A DNA stretch of 64,000 nucleotides from Clostridiales bacterium (GTDB lineage: Bacteria; Bacillota; Clostridia; Saccharofermentanales; DTU023), in contig SFGY01000006.1 of assembly GCA_004556455.1 (NCBI GenBank), positions 60,675 through 124,674 of the forward strand, written 5' to 3'. Below, in pieces: positions 17,152-25,527 of this stretch (within the stretch, counting starts at the first letter, position 1; each line of letters opens with the position of its first letter). The position numbers and the translations under genes were made by a program. The notes beneath the pieces are model-generated. The model saw nothing but the letters and a program-made list of their open reading frames with translations. It searched no databases and was not told where the DNA came from.

Positions 17152-17324
17152 AAATGATAATTATTTTCTGACCCCGGATTGGAAGTCATAAATGCATTGA
17201 TAAACACTAAACCTCCTAAGCTGCCAACATCTCTATAAGAATCTTAGCTGCACATACTAATCAATAAAGCAAAAACAAAAGCAAGACCAAACAAAGAATT
17301 CACGTTTAGAGCGATACAGCTATT

Positions 17325-18938
17325 TTATTGAGACATATCCCAGACAGCCTGGAGGCGGTCTCCTGGACGACGTACTGGTTCCTGATGACTGATGAGAAGA
17401 ATAAAACGCTCTTTTTCGTCAAAGATGACTTCACAGATTCTGCGAAGGCTTTCCGGATCAACGTTGGCCAGAGGTTCATCCAGGATCAGAATCTCGGATG
17501 GTTTCAGGAGGGCGCGGATCAGGGCAAGGCGCTTGGCTTCACCGCCGGAAAAGCGCTGTTCCGCATGTTTTAGTTTTTCATCCAGGTATTCTTTTTCAGC
17601 ATAGGCGTCAAGTCCGATCCTCTTCATCGCCTGAAACAGTTGCTCATCTGTAATGTTTTCCTGATACAGGCCCAGATTATTACGCAGACTATCCGGTAAA
17701 AAGGCAGCTTCCTGGCGCATGATCGAAAGATGCTTTTCCCATCCCGCAAGCTGCAAAACATCCTGGTCATTGGCGAGAATTAAGCCAGAATCCGCTTTGT
17801 TGTAACGCAGAAGCAGATTCATTAAGGTTGATTTTCCGCAGCCGGAGGGGCCTTTCAACCAGTAAACTCCGGGGGATGAAAGGGTAGCGGAAAAATCTGA
17901 AATCAGAGCTTTCTGCCCTCGTTTTTTTTCATAGGAGAAGAAGACATGAACAAAATCAATTTTTCTTACGCGGGAAATCTCACGCGTCATCTCACTTCGT
18001 TCTACCTGGTCCTGTTCCTGGATGATTTCCTGCATACGGCCAAAGGGTACTTCCGAAACAAGGATGGATTGAATATACCCGGTCACGTAAATCACATGGC
18101 CCTTCAGTTCTTCAATAATGCCAACAGAGGTCATAAACTGGCCAGCGTCGATCACGCCGTGCACCACCAGGTAGCCGCTGTATGCCAGGCTGCCGATAAG
18201 GCTGATTTCCGTGCAGAATTTGGAAATCGACTGCGTCATAAAGTAGAGCAGCGCATAGCGTACTTTTTTATCACGGAGTTCAGCGCTGTCTACGACAAAA
18301 CGTGAAAGAAAATGGTCGACTGCATGATGGCCGCGAATCATTTCAAAGCCGCGAATCCACTCCGTTATTTTCCCGAGATGTCGATTGACAGCAGCCAGCC
18401 GATCCTTTTGAGACTGGCGCAGGAATTTCTGAAAAGAAAGAGGCAGGAAAATAGGTGGCAAAAGAAGAAGAAAGGAGACGGCAGCAAGACGGGGACTTAA
18501 AAAGAGAAAAGAGATCAAGCCAAGCGCGACTTCCGAGATAATTTGAAGCGATCCGTACCAGGATTGGTAACAGTCAAAATTGTAGGTGTCCATCTGCTCC
18601 GTAAAAAGCCCCAGATATTCCCCCTCTTTATGTCTCAGGAAGGAGGAAAAACTCCGTCCGAGTAAGGCGTTGAAAATTTCTCCGCGCAGGATCGCCAGGC
18701 AGCTTGTTGTTCCTTGTCGGAATGAGAGTGTGAAAAGATAATGAAAGAATGACTTGGACAAAATGCAGCCCAAAAAAACCAGCATCATGAGAAGGAGACT
18801 TTTTTCATCTTGCTGAAGGGCACTGTTCAGGAGCCCTCCTCGCACAAATTCAATCGAAAGACGAAAAACTGCTGCAAGAGTTGCAAACAGGAAGGTCAGA
18901 AACATTTTTGAACGGCTATGGCGCAGCAGATATTTCAA
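17325..18938 (-). CDS. ABC half-transporter, pair 2, second subunit
   Basis: A 537-residue half-transporter with membrane domain in residues 1-290 and ATPase GPSGCGKST, RFSGGEAKR, ILILDEPLANVDPES, LISHQE. The start is TTG at 18938: AAGGAGG lies 8 nt upstream, inside the end of the preceding gene, which it overlaps by 23 nt. A longer frame opens at 18983 but has no ribosome site. The DEPLANVDP Walker B/D-loop matches its partner, so the two form a lineage separate from pairs 1 and 3. Confidence 0.88.
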   Translation of the reverse strand: MKYLLRHSRSKMFLTFLFATLAAVFRLSIEFVRGGLLNSALQQDEKSLLLMMLVFLGCILSKSFFHYLFTLSFRQGTTSCLAILRGEIFNALLGRSFSSFLRHKEGEYLGLFTEQMDTYNFDCYQSWYGSLQIISEVALGLISFLFLSPRLAAVSFLLLLPPIFLPLSFQKFLRQSQKDRLAAVNRHLGKITEWIRGFEMIRGHHAVDHFLSRFVVDSAELRDKKVRYALLYFMTQSISKFCTEISLIGSLAYSGYLVVHGVIDAGQFMTSVGIIEELKGHVIYVTGYIQSILVSEVPFGRMQEIIQEQDQVERSEMTREISRVRKIDFVHVFFSYEKKRGQKALISDFSATLSSPGVYWLKGPSGCGKSTLMNLLLRYNKADSGLILANDQDVLQLAGWEKHLSIMRQEAAFLPDSLRNNLGLYQENITDEQLFQAMKRIGLDAYAEKEYLDEKLKHAEQRFSGGEAKRLALIRALLKPSEILILDEPLANVDPESLRRICEVIFDEKERFILLISHQEPVRRPGDRLQAVWDMSQ

Positions 18939-20640
18939 TTTTTCCACCTCCTTCAAATTCAATAATCTGGTCAAAGGAAGCACGGAACGCTTCGGAACCC
19001 TGGTGAGAAATAACCAGCAGTGTGCAGCTATCCAGGCAAGTAATCAATGTTTCGACACGCTCAATATTGTCCGGATCAATATTGGCAAGAGGCTCGTCTA
19101 AAATGATGAGAGGCGTCTTGCGAAGCAGCGTGCGAACCAGAGAGAGCCGCTTTTTCTCTCCGCCAGACAAGTTTTCGCCTTGGCCCTCCACGCTTTTATC
19201 GAGAGAAGACTTGTCAGCCCATTTTTCAAGACCGACCTTTTTCAGTAACGCAAAGATCTCTTCGTCGCAGATATACGGATTGCCCAGGGTAAGATTTTCA
19301 CGAAAACTGTCGCTGAAAAGAATCGCTTCCTGACGTGAAACACTGGAAAAGGAACTGAAATCTCCTATTTCCTGGAGTTTATAGCCATCAATCAGAATCT
19401 CTCCTTTCAGTACGTCATCGTAACGGAGCAGAAGATTGGCCAGAGTAGACTTTCCGCACCCGGAGGGGCCTGTAATCAGCGTGTGAGAACCGGCTTCGAG
19501 CGTGGCTGAGAAATTTTCAATGAGCATTTGTTCGGACTGAAAGCCGAAGGAAACATTCCGGTATTCCACCTTGGGCGGAGCCGTAATCGTGGTCGTTACA
19601 GCAGGAACAGGTTTCGATCGCTGCCTGCGCCTTGCTTTCGCACACACGGCGCTTTCCTTCAAAAGTTCTGGCTGAATTGCAGGATAACTGCTTTCAACAA
19701 GAATCCGATCTTCAGCATCTGCCAGAAAAGTAAGAACGTCACGGCGTGCGGCCCGTGAGCTGATGAGAGTCTGCCAAAGATTGGAAATCCAATACAGAGG
19801 GGCTCCGCAGACCATAGTGATACCCGTCACAGAAATAAAACTTCCTGCCTCTAATTTACCCCGGAAGATCAGATAGGCGGTAAGCGCTACTGCACCGAAC
19901 TGACCCAGTAGAGAAGTGAGAAAACTGATACTGAAGCCTGCTGCTTTTTTCTTTTCCAAAGCCAGCTCAGCTCGGCGGAGCTCATCATTTCCCTGGTCAA
20001 AATCACGGGCGATTCGCTCTTCGATTTGCATGTTTTTGATGAGTTCAAAGACTTTAAGGTAACTGCTTAGATTCCCGGTAAAACTTTTATTCGTCTTGAG
20101 CCTTTCTTCGGCTGCTTGCTGAATAATCTTTTCAAAAAGAGGAGGAATCAAAAGCGGGATGGCAAGAAGAAAAGCGTAGATCATCCCCAGAAGGGCATGG
20201 ATGTAAATCAGCGTTCCAACCGCAAAAATAACGGTAACGATCATTTCGGCGAGTATGCCAAGAGTTACAAAAAACTCGAATTCAATATTTGTTATTTGTT
20301 GGCTGTATTGGGCAATGACCTCCCCCTCGGACAACGCCCGGAATTGTCTGAAACTGCGGCTAAGATAGCTTTTAAAAAAAGCCTGCCGGATCGTCTGAGT
20401 GCAGCGCTGAGCAAAGTGGGTGCGCAGCGTAGCATAAACAAAGGCCAATAAAACAGAAAAAAAGAAATAGAGCAGAAGAGCCGGCAAAGGCCCCTGAGTG
20501 GAAAAAAGGTCACCGTGCAGAGCGCTATTCAGGACTTCACCTTTCAGCAGCTGCGCTTTCATCTGGATGGCCAGAGAAAGTGGACAGACCAAGACCGCTC
20601 CGAAAAACAAGAGAAGATGCTGGCGCATGTATTTCCACAT
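18916..20640 (-). CDS. ABC half-transporter, pair 2, first subunit
   Basis: A 574-residue half-transporter: six membrane helices, a basic linker near residue 335 (CAKARRRQRSKP), then ATPase with GPSGCGKST, NLSGGEKKR, LIILDEPLANIDPDN and VISHQG. GGAGGAAA before the ATG at 20640 sets the start. Its promoter carries the same palindromic operator as the two TetR-headed pairs, although no regulator gene accompanies it on this strand. Confidence 0.89.
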   Translation of the reverse strand: MWKYMRQHLLLFFGAVLVCPLSLAIQMKAQLLKGEVLNSALHGDLFSTQGPLPALLLYFFFSVLLAFVYATLRTHFAQRCTQTIRQAFFKSYLSRSFRQFRALSEGEVIAQYSQQITNIEFEFFVTLGILAEMIVTVIFAVGTLIYIHALLGMIYAFLLAIPLLIPPLFEKIIQQAAEERLKTNKSFTGNLSSYLKVFELIKNMQIEERIARDFDQGNDELRRAELALEKKKAAGFSISFLTSLLGQFGAVALTAYLIFRGKLEAGSFISVTGITMVCGAPLYWISNLWQTLISSRAARRDVLTFLADAEDRILVESSYPAIQPELLKESAVCAKARRRQRSKPVPAVTTTITAPPKVEYRNVSFGFQSEQMLIENFSATLEAGSHTLITGPSGCGKSTLANLLLRYDDVLKGEILIDGYKLQEIGDFSSFSSVSRQEAILFSDSFRENLTLGNPYICDEEIFALLKKVGLEKWADKSSLDKSVEGQGENLSGGEKKRLSLVRTLLRKTPLIILDEPLANIDPDNIERVETLITCLDSCTLLVISHQGSEAFRASFDQIIEFEGGGKIEISAAP

Positions 20641-20683
20641 TAGGCTTTCCTCCGGCAGCAAAAAATCCTATTAAGATCACGTA

Positions 20684-20699
20684 GTTAGCATAGGCTAAC
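20684..20699. promoter_or_regulatory. Operator GTTAGC-N4-GCTAAC before ABC pair 2
   Basis: A perfect 6-bp-arm palindrome (spacer ATAG). On the minus strand its first two bases are the last two bases of the -10 box TATTGT, so a bound repressor would block the start site. Confidence 0.72.
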
Positions 20700-20726
20700 A
20701 ATAGACCACATCGAAACAAACGTCAA
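20698..20726 (-). promoter_or_regulatory. Promoter of ABC pair 2
   Basis: On the minus strand TTGACG (20726-20721), a 17-bp spacer and TATTGT (20703-20698). A 12-bp direct repeat AATTCAAGATTT (20731 and 20752) lies just upstream. Confidence 0.7.
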
Positions 20727-20834
20727 CCTGAATTCAAGATTTCGCCAACCCAATTCAAGATTTGCTGAGCTGAGAAACGGTTTTTATCCTTCCCGCTTGA
20801 AAATCACGTGCTTATGGATGTGCCCTTTCAGAAG

Positions 20835-20935
20835 TTCGTCATCAAGGGCAAAGCCTTTACGCAAATATTCTTTGAGCATTTTTGTGGCCCAGAAACGGAA
20901 TTGCACGCCGCGCTGGGATTTGACGCGATAGCTTA
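20835..20935 (-). pseudogene. Decayed rhuM fragment
   Basis: These 101 bp match 11941-12041 of the intact rhuM gene with about six mismatches. Read on the minus strand they keep the frame for YRVKSQRGVQFR and LKEYLRKGFALDDE, but no start, stop or flanking rhuM sequence remains. The end nearest tetR-2 abuts repeat R1. It is a remnant of a duplicated block. Confidence 0.85.
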
Positions 20936-20940
20936 CTTAC

Positions 20941-20979
20941 CATCTCTTGCAGCAGATGCCCATCAGCCCTGACAGTGAG
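20941..20979. repeat. Intergenic repeat R1, copy 2
   Basis: Near-identical to 12475-12512 (CATCTCTTGCAGCAGATG...). It directly abuts the rhuM fragment, so sequence that separates rhuM and R1 in the first copy (about 430 bp) is missing here. Confidence 0.8.
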
Positions 20980-21002
20980 TCTTGACGTCGTTTGAAATCA
21001 GA

Positions 21003-21018
21003 GTTACCCTTAACTAAC
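21003..21018. promoter_or_regulatory. GTTA-N8-TAAC element before tetR-2
   Basis: GTTACCCTTAACTAAC keeps the outer GTTA/TAAC arms and 16-bp length of the operators. It lies 65 bp before the tetR-2 start. A small CGACG/CGTCG hairpin follows at 21024-21037. Confidence 0.5.
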
Positions 21019-21082
21019 CTGATCGACGGAAGCGTCGGTAAGCAAGAGCTACATGCATTATGTAAGCAAAATAGGAAAAGCC

Positions 21083-21679
21083 ATGCGTATTGTAAAAGCG
21101 AAATCTGAGCGTAAAAAGGAAATTTTAGAAGCGGCCACAAAGATCTTTTTGAAAAAAGGTTTTGAGAAGACCTCAATGGAGGACATCATTGCGGCGACTT
21201 CTCTTTCCAAGGGCGGATTTTATCACTACTACTCGAATACAACCGACATCCTCCATGATCTGATGCTGGAGGGAATCGCCTATCGCATAAAAATTATTGA
21301 GTCGATGGACTCTGGCTATATAGACTGGAATGATGAAACTGTCGTCCAAATTTTGGTCGAAAAGATTCTGGACGACAGTGCTTTGATGAGTCTCTATGTG
21401 ATTTATCTGCAAGCTTCCCAACGAAATCCGGATCTCCGGGCTCTCTATGAAGTTCTTAAAAAAGAGAATCGGGACATGTTCGAAGAGCATTTCAGCTCTC
21501 AAAGTAAGACACTGATGGAGCCTTTTTATTCGGATCTTATTTTGGGTTTAATGAATGCCGTCATGCTGGGGGCTGAAGTTTTGGGAGTTCGTGAAGTCTT
21601 CCGTAAAAATCGACCATTTTTTGTCTCCATGATGAAATTGGCGCTCGAGTATGCACGGGAGGGCAAGATGGTGAACTAG
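21083..21679 (+). CDS. TetR-family regulator 2 of the ABC region
   Basis: A 198-residue TetR protein with HTH KKEILEAATKIFLKKGFEKTSMEDIIAATSLSKGGFYHYYSN. It is paralogous to TetR-1, the ligand domain being more diverged. The start at 21083 is chosen for AGGA upstream; a frame from 21053 lacks one. It heads an ABC pair and is preceded by a GTTA-N8-TAAC element. The near-identical recognition region of both TetRs (MEDIIAxTSLSxGG) makes shared operators plausible. Confidence 0.9.
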   Translation: MRIVKAKSERKKEILEAATKIFLKKGFEKTSMEDIIAATSLSKGGFYHYYSNTTDILHDLMLEGIAYRIKIIESMDSGYIDWNDETVVQILVEKILDDSALMSLYVIYLQASQRNPDLRALYEVLKKENRDMFEEHFSSQSKTLMEPFYSDLILGLMNAVMLGAEVLGVREVFRKNRPFFVSMMKLALEYAREGKMVN

Positions 21680-21695
21680 TTTTTTTTGTCCTTTG

Positions 21696-21711
21696 GTTAG
21701 TCTAGGCTAAC
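21696..21711. promoter_or_regulatory. Operator-like palindrome before ABC pair 3
   Basis: GTTAGT-CTAG-GCTAAC differs from the perfect palindrome by one base. It lies 62 bp before the ATG of the pair-3 operon. Confidence 0.65.
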
Positions 21712-21773
21712 ACAAGTTTTTACACTTATGTTTTATAAATTATATCGATTGTCATTGTGTAACAGGAGTGTTT

Positions 21774-23516
21774 ATGGACGTTTATAAAAAAATCAAAACT
21801 TACGTGCCTGGCATGGGGGCTGTGCTATTCCTGGCCTTCTTTTGCATCATCGGATCCTCTGTGATTTTAATTGCTGAGTATCGGATTCTCTACACGTTTA
21901 TCGAAAAAATTCTTGCGAGCCAGAATCTTGAAGACCTGAGCATGCTTGTGGCCATCCTCGTTCTTTGTGCTTTGGCCTACACGGTCGTGACCTTTTTGGC
22001 GGCCATGGCCACCCATCTCATCGCCTTCCGCCTGGAGGCCAATCTAAAAAAAGCTGGCATGGATGCTCTTTTAGAAGCTCCCTTTGCTTTTTTCGACAAG
22101 TACCCTTCCGGGAAAATCCGCAAAATCCTGGATGACAACACTGCACTGACACATAGCAGTGTGGCGCATCTTCTTCCCGATTTGGCTGCAGCCCTGTTTA
22201 TTCCGCTCTTTGGTCTGATTCTGGCTGCGCGTATTGATTGGCGGCTCTGTGTCTTTATGATAGTGACGATCGTTCTGGGCGCGATGATCGGGAAAAGTAT
22301 GATGGGTGAAAGTGCCTTTATGGCGGAATATATGAAAGCCCAGGAGGAAATGGGTGCTCACGCAGTCGAGTATGTGCGCAACATGGGCGTGGTCAAAATC
22401 TTCAACGCGAACGTGAAATCCCTGAAAAACTTTTACGACAGCATTTCCAACTATGCGGACAAAGTCTTGCGCTACAGCCTGTCCTGCCGCGTTCCCTATG
22501 TGTCCTTTCAGACCTTTTTTAACTCTGTCTTTCTTTTGCTGATTCCTCTGGGGTTTTATTTTATCGCGCAGGGCGAGGATCCCAAACTCTATTTGAGCAA
22601 GGCTGTCTTCTACGTTCTCTTCTGCGGCATCATCTTTGTGGCCTTTATGAAGATCATGTATGTCGGTATGCACAGTTATCTGGCTTCCTCGTCCATGGAG
22701 AAGATCGAAGCGCTGATCAGAGAAATGCAAAGCGGCAAAATGCCTCACGGCGACATCGTGCGCGCAGAAAACGCGGACATTGACTTTCATCACGTTTCCT
22801 TTGCCTATGAGGACAAGAAGATTTTTGATGATCTTTCCCTGCACCTGGATGGTGAAAAGATCTACGCTCTGGTTGGCTCATCCGGGGGCGGGAAATCGAC
22901 CCTGGCCAAACTGCTAGCTGGTTTTTACCTGCCGCAGAAAGGGGAGGTTCGGATCGGCGGCCACGCTTTGACGGATTACACCGAAGAAGCGCTGACCAAC
23001 GCAGTGGCCATGGTCTTTCAGAATGCAAAGCTCTTTAAGACTTCCATCTACGAGAATGTGCAAATCGGAAAACCCGAAGCGGCTCATGACGAAGTTATGG
23101 CAGCCTTGAAGATGGCCTGCTGCGAAGATATCTTAGGTAAATTTCCCGATAGGGAAAAAACCGTCATTGGCTCCAAAGGGGTTCATTTGTCGGGTGGTGA
23201 AAAACAGCGAATCGCCATCGCCAGAGCTATTCTGAAGAATGCCCCGATCATTATATTAGACGAAGCCTCAGCTGCAGCCGATCCGGAAAATGAATATGAA
23301 ATTCAGAAAGCCTTCAGCCATTTGATGAAGGGAAAAACCGTCATTATGATTGCCCACCGGCTCACAAGCATCCGGCAGGCAGATGAAATTCTGGTGGTGG
23401 AAGAGGGCAAGATTCTGGAACGTGGAAGCCACCGGAGCTTGATGGAAAAGAAAGGTCGCTATGCTGATTTGCAGCATCTCTATGCGCAGGCGAATGATTG
23501 GAAGGTGGTCGCATGA
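21774..23516 (+). CDS. ABC half-transporter, pair 3, first subunit
   Basis: A 580-residue half-transporter; ATPase GSSGGGKST, HLSGGEKQR, IIILDEASAAADPENE, IAHRLT, all catalytic residues present. It resembles the first subunit of pair 1, including the ADPENE run, but lacks its N-terminal extension. AGGAG lies 5 nt before the ATG at 21774; a GTG two codons earlier is less likely. Its stop overlaps the next start in ATGA. Confidence 0.9.
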   Translation: MDVYKKIKTYVPGMGAVLFLAFFCIIGSSVILIAEYRILYTFIEKILASQNLEDLSMLVAILVLCALAYTVVTFLAAMATHLIAFRLEANLKKAGMDALLEAPFAFFDKYPSGKIRKILDDNTALTHSSVAHLLPDLAAALFIPLFGLILAARIDWRLCVFMIVTIVLGAMIGKSMMGESAFMAEYMKAQEEMGAHAVEYVRNMGVVKIFNANVKSLKNFYDSISNYADKVLRYSLSCRVPYVSFQTFFNSVFLLLIPLGFYFIAQGEDPKLYLSKAVFYVLFCGIIFVAFMKIMYVGMHSYLASSSMEKIEALIREMQSGKMPHGDIVRAENADIDFHHVSFAYEDKKIFDDLSLHLDGEKIYALVGSSGGGKSTLAKLLAGFYLPQKGEVRIGGHALTDYTEEALTNAVAMVFQNAKLFKTSIYENVQIGKPEAAHDEVMAALKMACCEDILGKFPDREKTVIGSKGVHLSGGEKQRIAIARAILKNAPIIILDEASAAADPENEYEIQKAFSHLMKGKTVIMIAHRLTSIRQADEILVVEEGKILERGSHRSLMEKKGRYADLQHLYAQANDWKVVA

Positions 23517-25231
23517 AAACACTACAGAAGAGCTTTGCACTGACAGATAAGGGAGCGCGAGGCATGACGATGGCGTCCATCGCCTCTTTTTTCGTCAATA
23601 TCACATATATGGCCGCCATGATGCTGTTCTTCTACTTCGCGCGGGATATTCTAAGCACTGGGCAGCTCAGCCCTTTACCGGGCTATTTGCTTGCCATGGC
23701 AGCCATTGTCCTTTTCATGTACCTGGCTCTCGATCTTGAATACCGCTGGACCTACAACGCCACCTATATGGAGGCGCGGGATTTGCGCGTCTCCATTGCG
23801 GATACCCTGAAAGAACTGCCTTTAAGCTACTTTGCCAAACATGATCTCTCTGATCTGGCACAAACTCTGATGCAGGATGTCCTGGATATGGAGCATGCAT
23901 TTTCCCATGCTATTCCCCAGGCGATCGGGACGGGCGCCTTTCTTTCCATCATGCTGCTCTTGGTTTTTATCAGCAATGCACGTGTGGGTCTGGCGATGCT
24001 GCTTCCCATTGTCCTCAGCCTGGGCATCATCCTCTTTTCTAAACGTTATCAAAAGGCATGTATTCGGCGTTTTTATCAGCAAAGTCGTGACAATATTGAG
24101 GTTCTGCAGGATGCCATCGAAATGCAGCAGGAGATCCATGCTTACAAACTGGTCGAAACAAAACGCAAGGAGATCCATCAGGCGATCTGGGCGGCAGAAA
24201 AAATACACATGTCTGCTGAACTGGGCCAGGGTATTCCCGTGACCACGGCCATGTCAATCGTTAAATTCGCTATGGCCACAACCATTCTTGCCGTTACCTG
24301 GCTTATGCTGCGAGGAGAACTCACGCCTCTTTATGGTATCGGCTATTTAATTGCCATTGCCCGGATGACCGATGCAGTCGAAGCAGTGAGTATGAATATC
24401 GCCGAACTGTTTTGTATTGACGTTCGGGTCGACCGAATTAAAGAGCTGAAAAATACCCCTATTCAAAAGGGTCAATCGGTGTCGCTCAAGAATTATGACA
24501 TTAACGTCAAAGGGCTTAGCTTTGCTTACGGAGACCATCGTGTCCTTAACAACGTCAGTTTTACGGCAAAACAGGGAGAAGTGACCGCCTTTGTCGGGCC
24601 GTCCGGCTCCGGCAAGACGACCATGATTCGTCTTTTGTCCCGCCTTTATGATTACGATCAGGGTTCTATTACCCTTGGTGCTCAGGCGCTGAAGGAGATA
24701 TCCCCGGAAAGTCTTTACGCGCAGATTTCCATGGTCTTCCAGGACGTCACACTTTTTAACGGGACAGTGATGGAGAATATCCGTATCGGCCGCAAAGAAG
24801 CCAGCGATGAGGAAGTCAGGGAAGCAGCCCGGAAGGCGAATTGCGAAGAGTTTATTTTAAAGCTGCCCCAGGGCTACCAGAGCTTGATTGGGGAAAACGG
24901 CAGTAAGCTCTCCGGGGGAGAACGTCAGCGTCTCTCCATTGCCCGGGCCTTTTTAAAGAATGCGCCGATTCTCCTACTCGATGAGATTTCCGCTTCCCTG
25001 GACGTGGAAAATGAAATGGCCATTCAAAAGAGCCTAAATGAGCTCATGAAAAATAAAACTGTGGTGATTATCTCCCATCGCATGAAGTCCATCGAAAAGG
25101 TTCAGAAAATTGTTGTCTTCGAAGACGGACAGGTGAACAGCGTGGGCACTCACAACGAACTCATGGCAAGCTCTGACCTATACCGCCGACTGGTACAGAA
25201 ATCTGCGCTGACAGAGCAGTACGTGTACTGA
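23513..25231 (+). CDS. ABC half-transporter, pair 3, second subunit
   Basis: A 572-residue half-transporter with ATPase GPSGSGKTT, KLSGGERQR, ILLLDEISASLDVENE and ISHRMK. It starts in an ATGA overlap with the first subunit behind AAGGTGG, so the two are translationally coupled and probably form a heterodimer. It is paralogous to 15415-17151. The substrate is unknown. Confidence 0.9.
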   Translation: MKTLQKSFALTDKGARGMTMASIASFFVNITYMAAMMLFFYFARDILSTGQLSPLPGYLLAMAAIVLFMYLALDLEYRWTYNATYMEARDLRVSIADTLKELPLSYFAKHDLSDLAQTLMQDVLDMEHAFSHAIPQAIGTGAFLSIMLLLVFISNARVGLAMLLPIVLSLGIILFSKRYQKACIRRFYQQSRDNIEVLQDAIEMQQEIHAYKLVETKRKEIHQAIWAAEKIHMSAELGQGIPVTTAMSIVKFAMATTILAVTWLMLRGELTPLYGIGYLIAIARMTDAVEAVSMNIAELFCIDVRVDRIKELKNTPIQKGQSVSLKNYDINVKGLSFAYGDHRVLNNVSFTAKQGEVTAFVGPSGSGKTTMIRLLSRLYDYDQGSITLGAQALKEISPESLYAQISMVFQDVTLFNGTVMENIRIGRKEASDEEVREAARKANCEEFILKLPQGYQSLIGENGSKLSGGERQRLSIARAFLKNAPILLLDEISASLDVENEMAIQKSLNELMKNKTVVIISHRMKSIEKVQKIVVFEDGQVNSVGTHNELMASSDLYRRLVQKSALTEQYVY

Positions 25232-25406
25232 GGGTTTGCGTTTGTCACCGCCGCACGGTTGAGGAAACTTGCTTAAAAGCCACTGAATCTGAATCCGAAT
25301 CTGGATCAAATTTGAATCGAACAGGATGCTTCTGAAACGTACAGAATGTGAGGAAAAGCTCTTGCCTGATCCTTACCTAGCCATATAGAAGTTTGCGTCC
25401 ATCCCC

Positions 25407-25497
25407 TATTCCGAACCAAAAAACGGGGCCGCCTCTCTGGAGGCGACCCCGTTTTGTTGTGCAAGTGGTTTGACTGTGCACACAGCCCTGCTTTTTT
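25407..25497. repeat. Intergenic repeat R2, copy 2 (contains a terminator)
   Basis: Matches 12582-12671, including the hairpin, GTGCAAGTGGTTT and a final CCTGCTTTTTT. Here it lies after ABC pair 3, whereas copy 1 lies before tetR-1. Confidence 0.75.
25418..25456. terminator. Bidirectional terminator between ABC pair 3 and the giant gene
   Basis: AAAACGGGG and CCCCGTTTT flank inner arms CGCCTC and GAGGCG. The T-rich side suits both the rightward ABC operon and the leftward giant gene, which end on either side. Confidence 0.8.
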
Positions 25498-25527
25498 ATC
25501 ACAGTTCTGCTTTTTGTTATATGGCTG

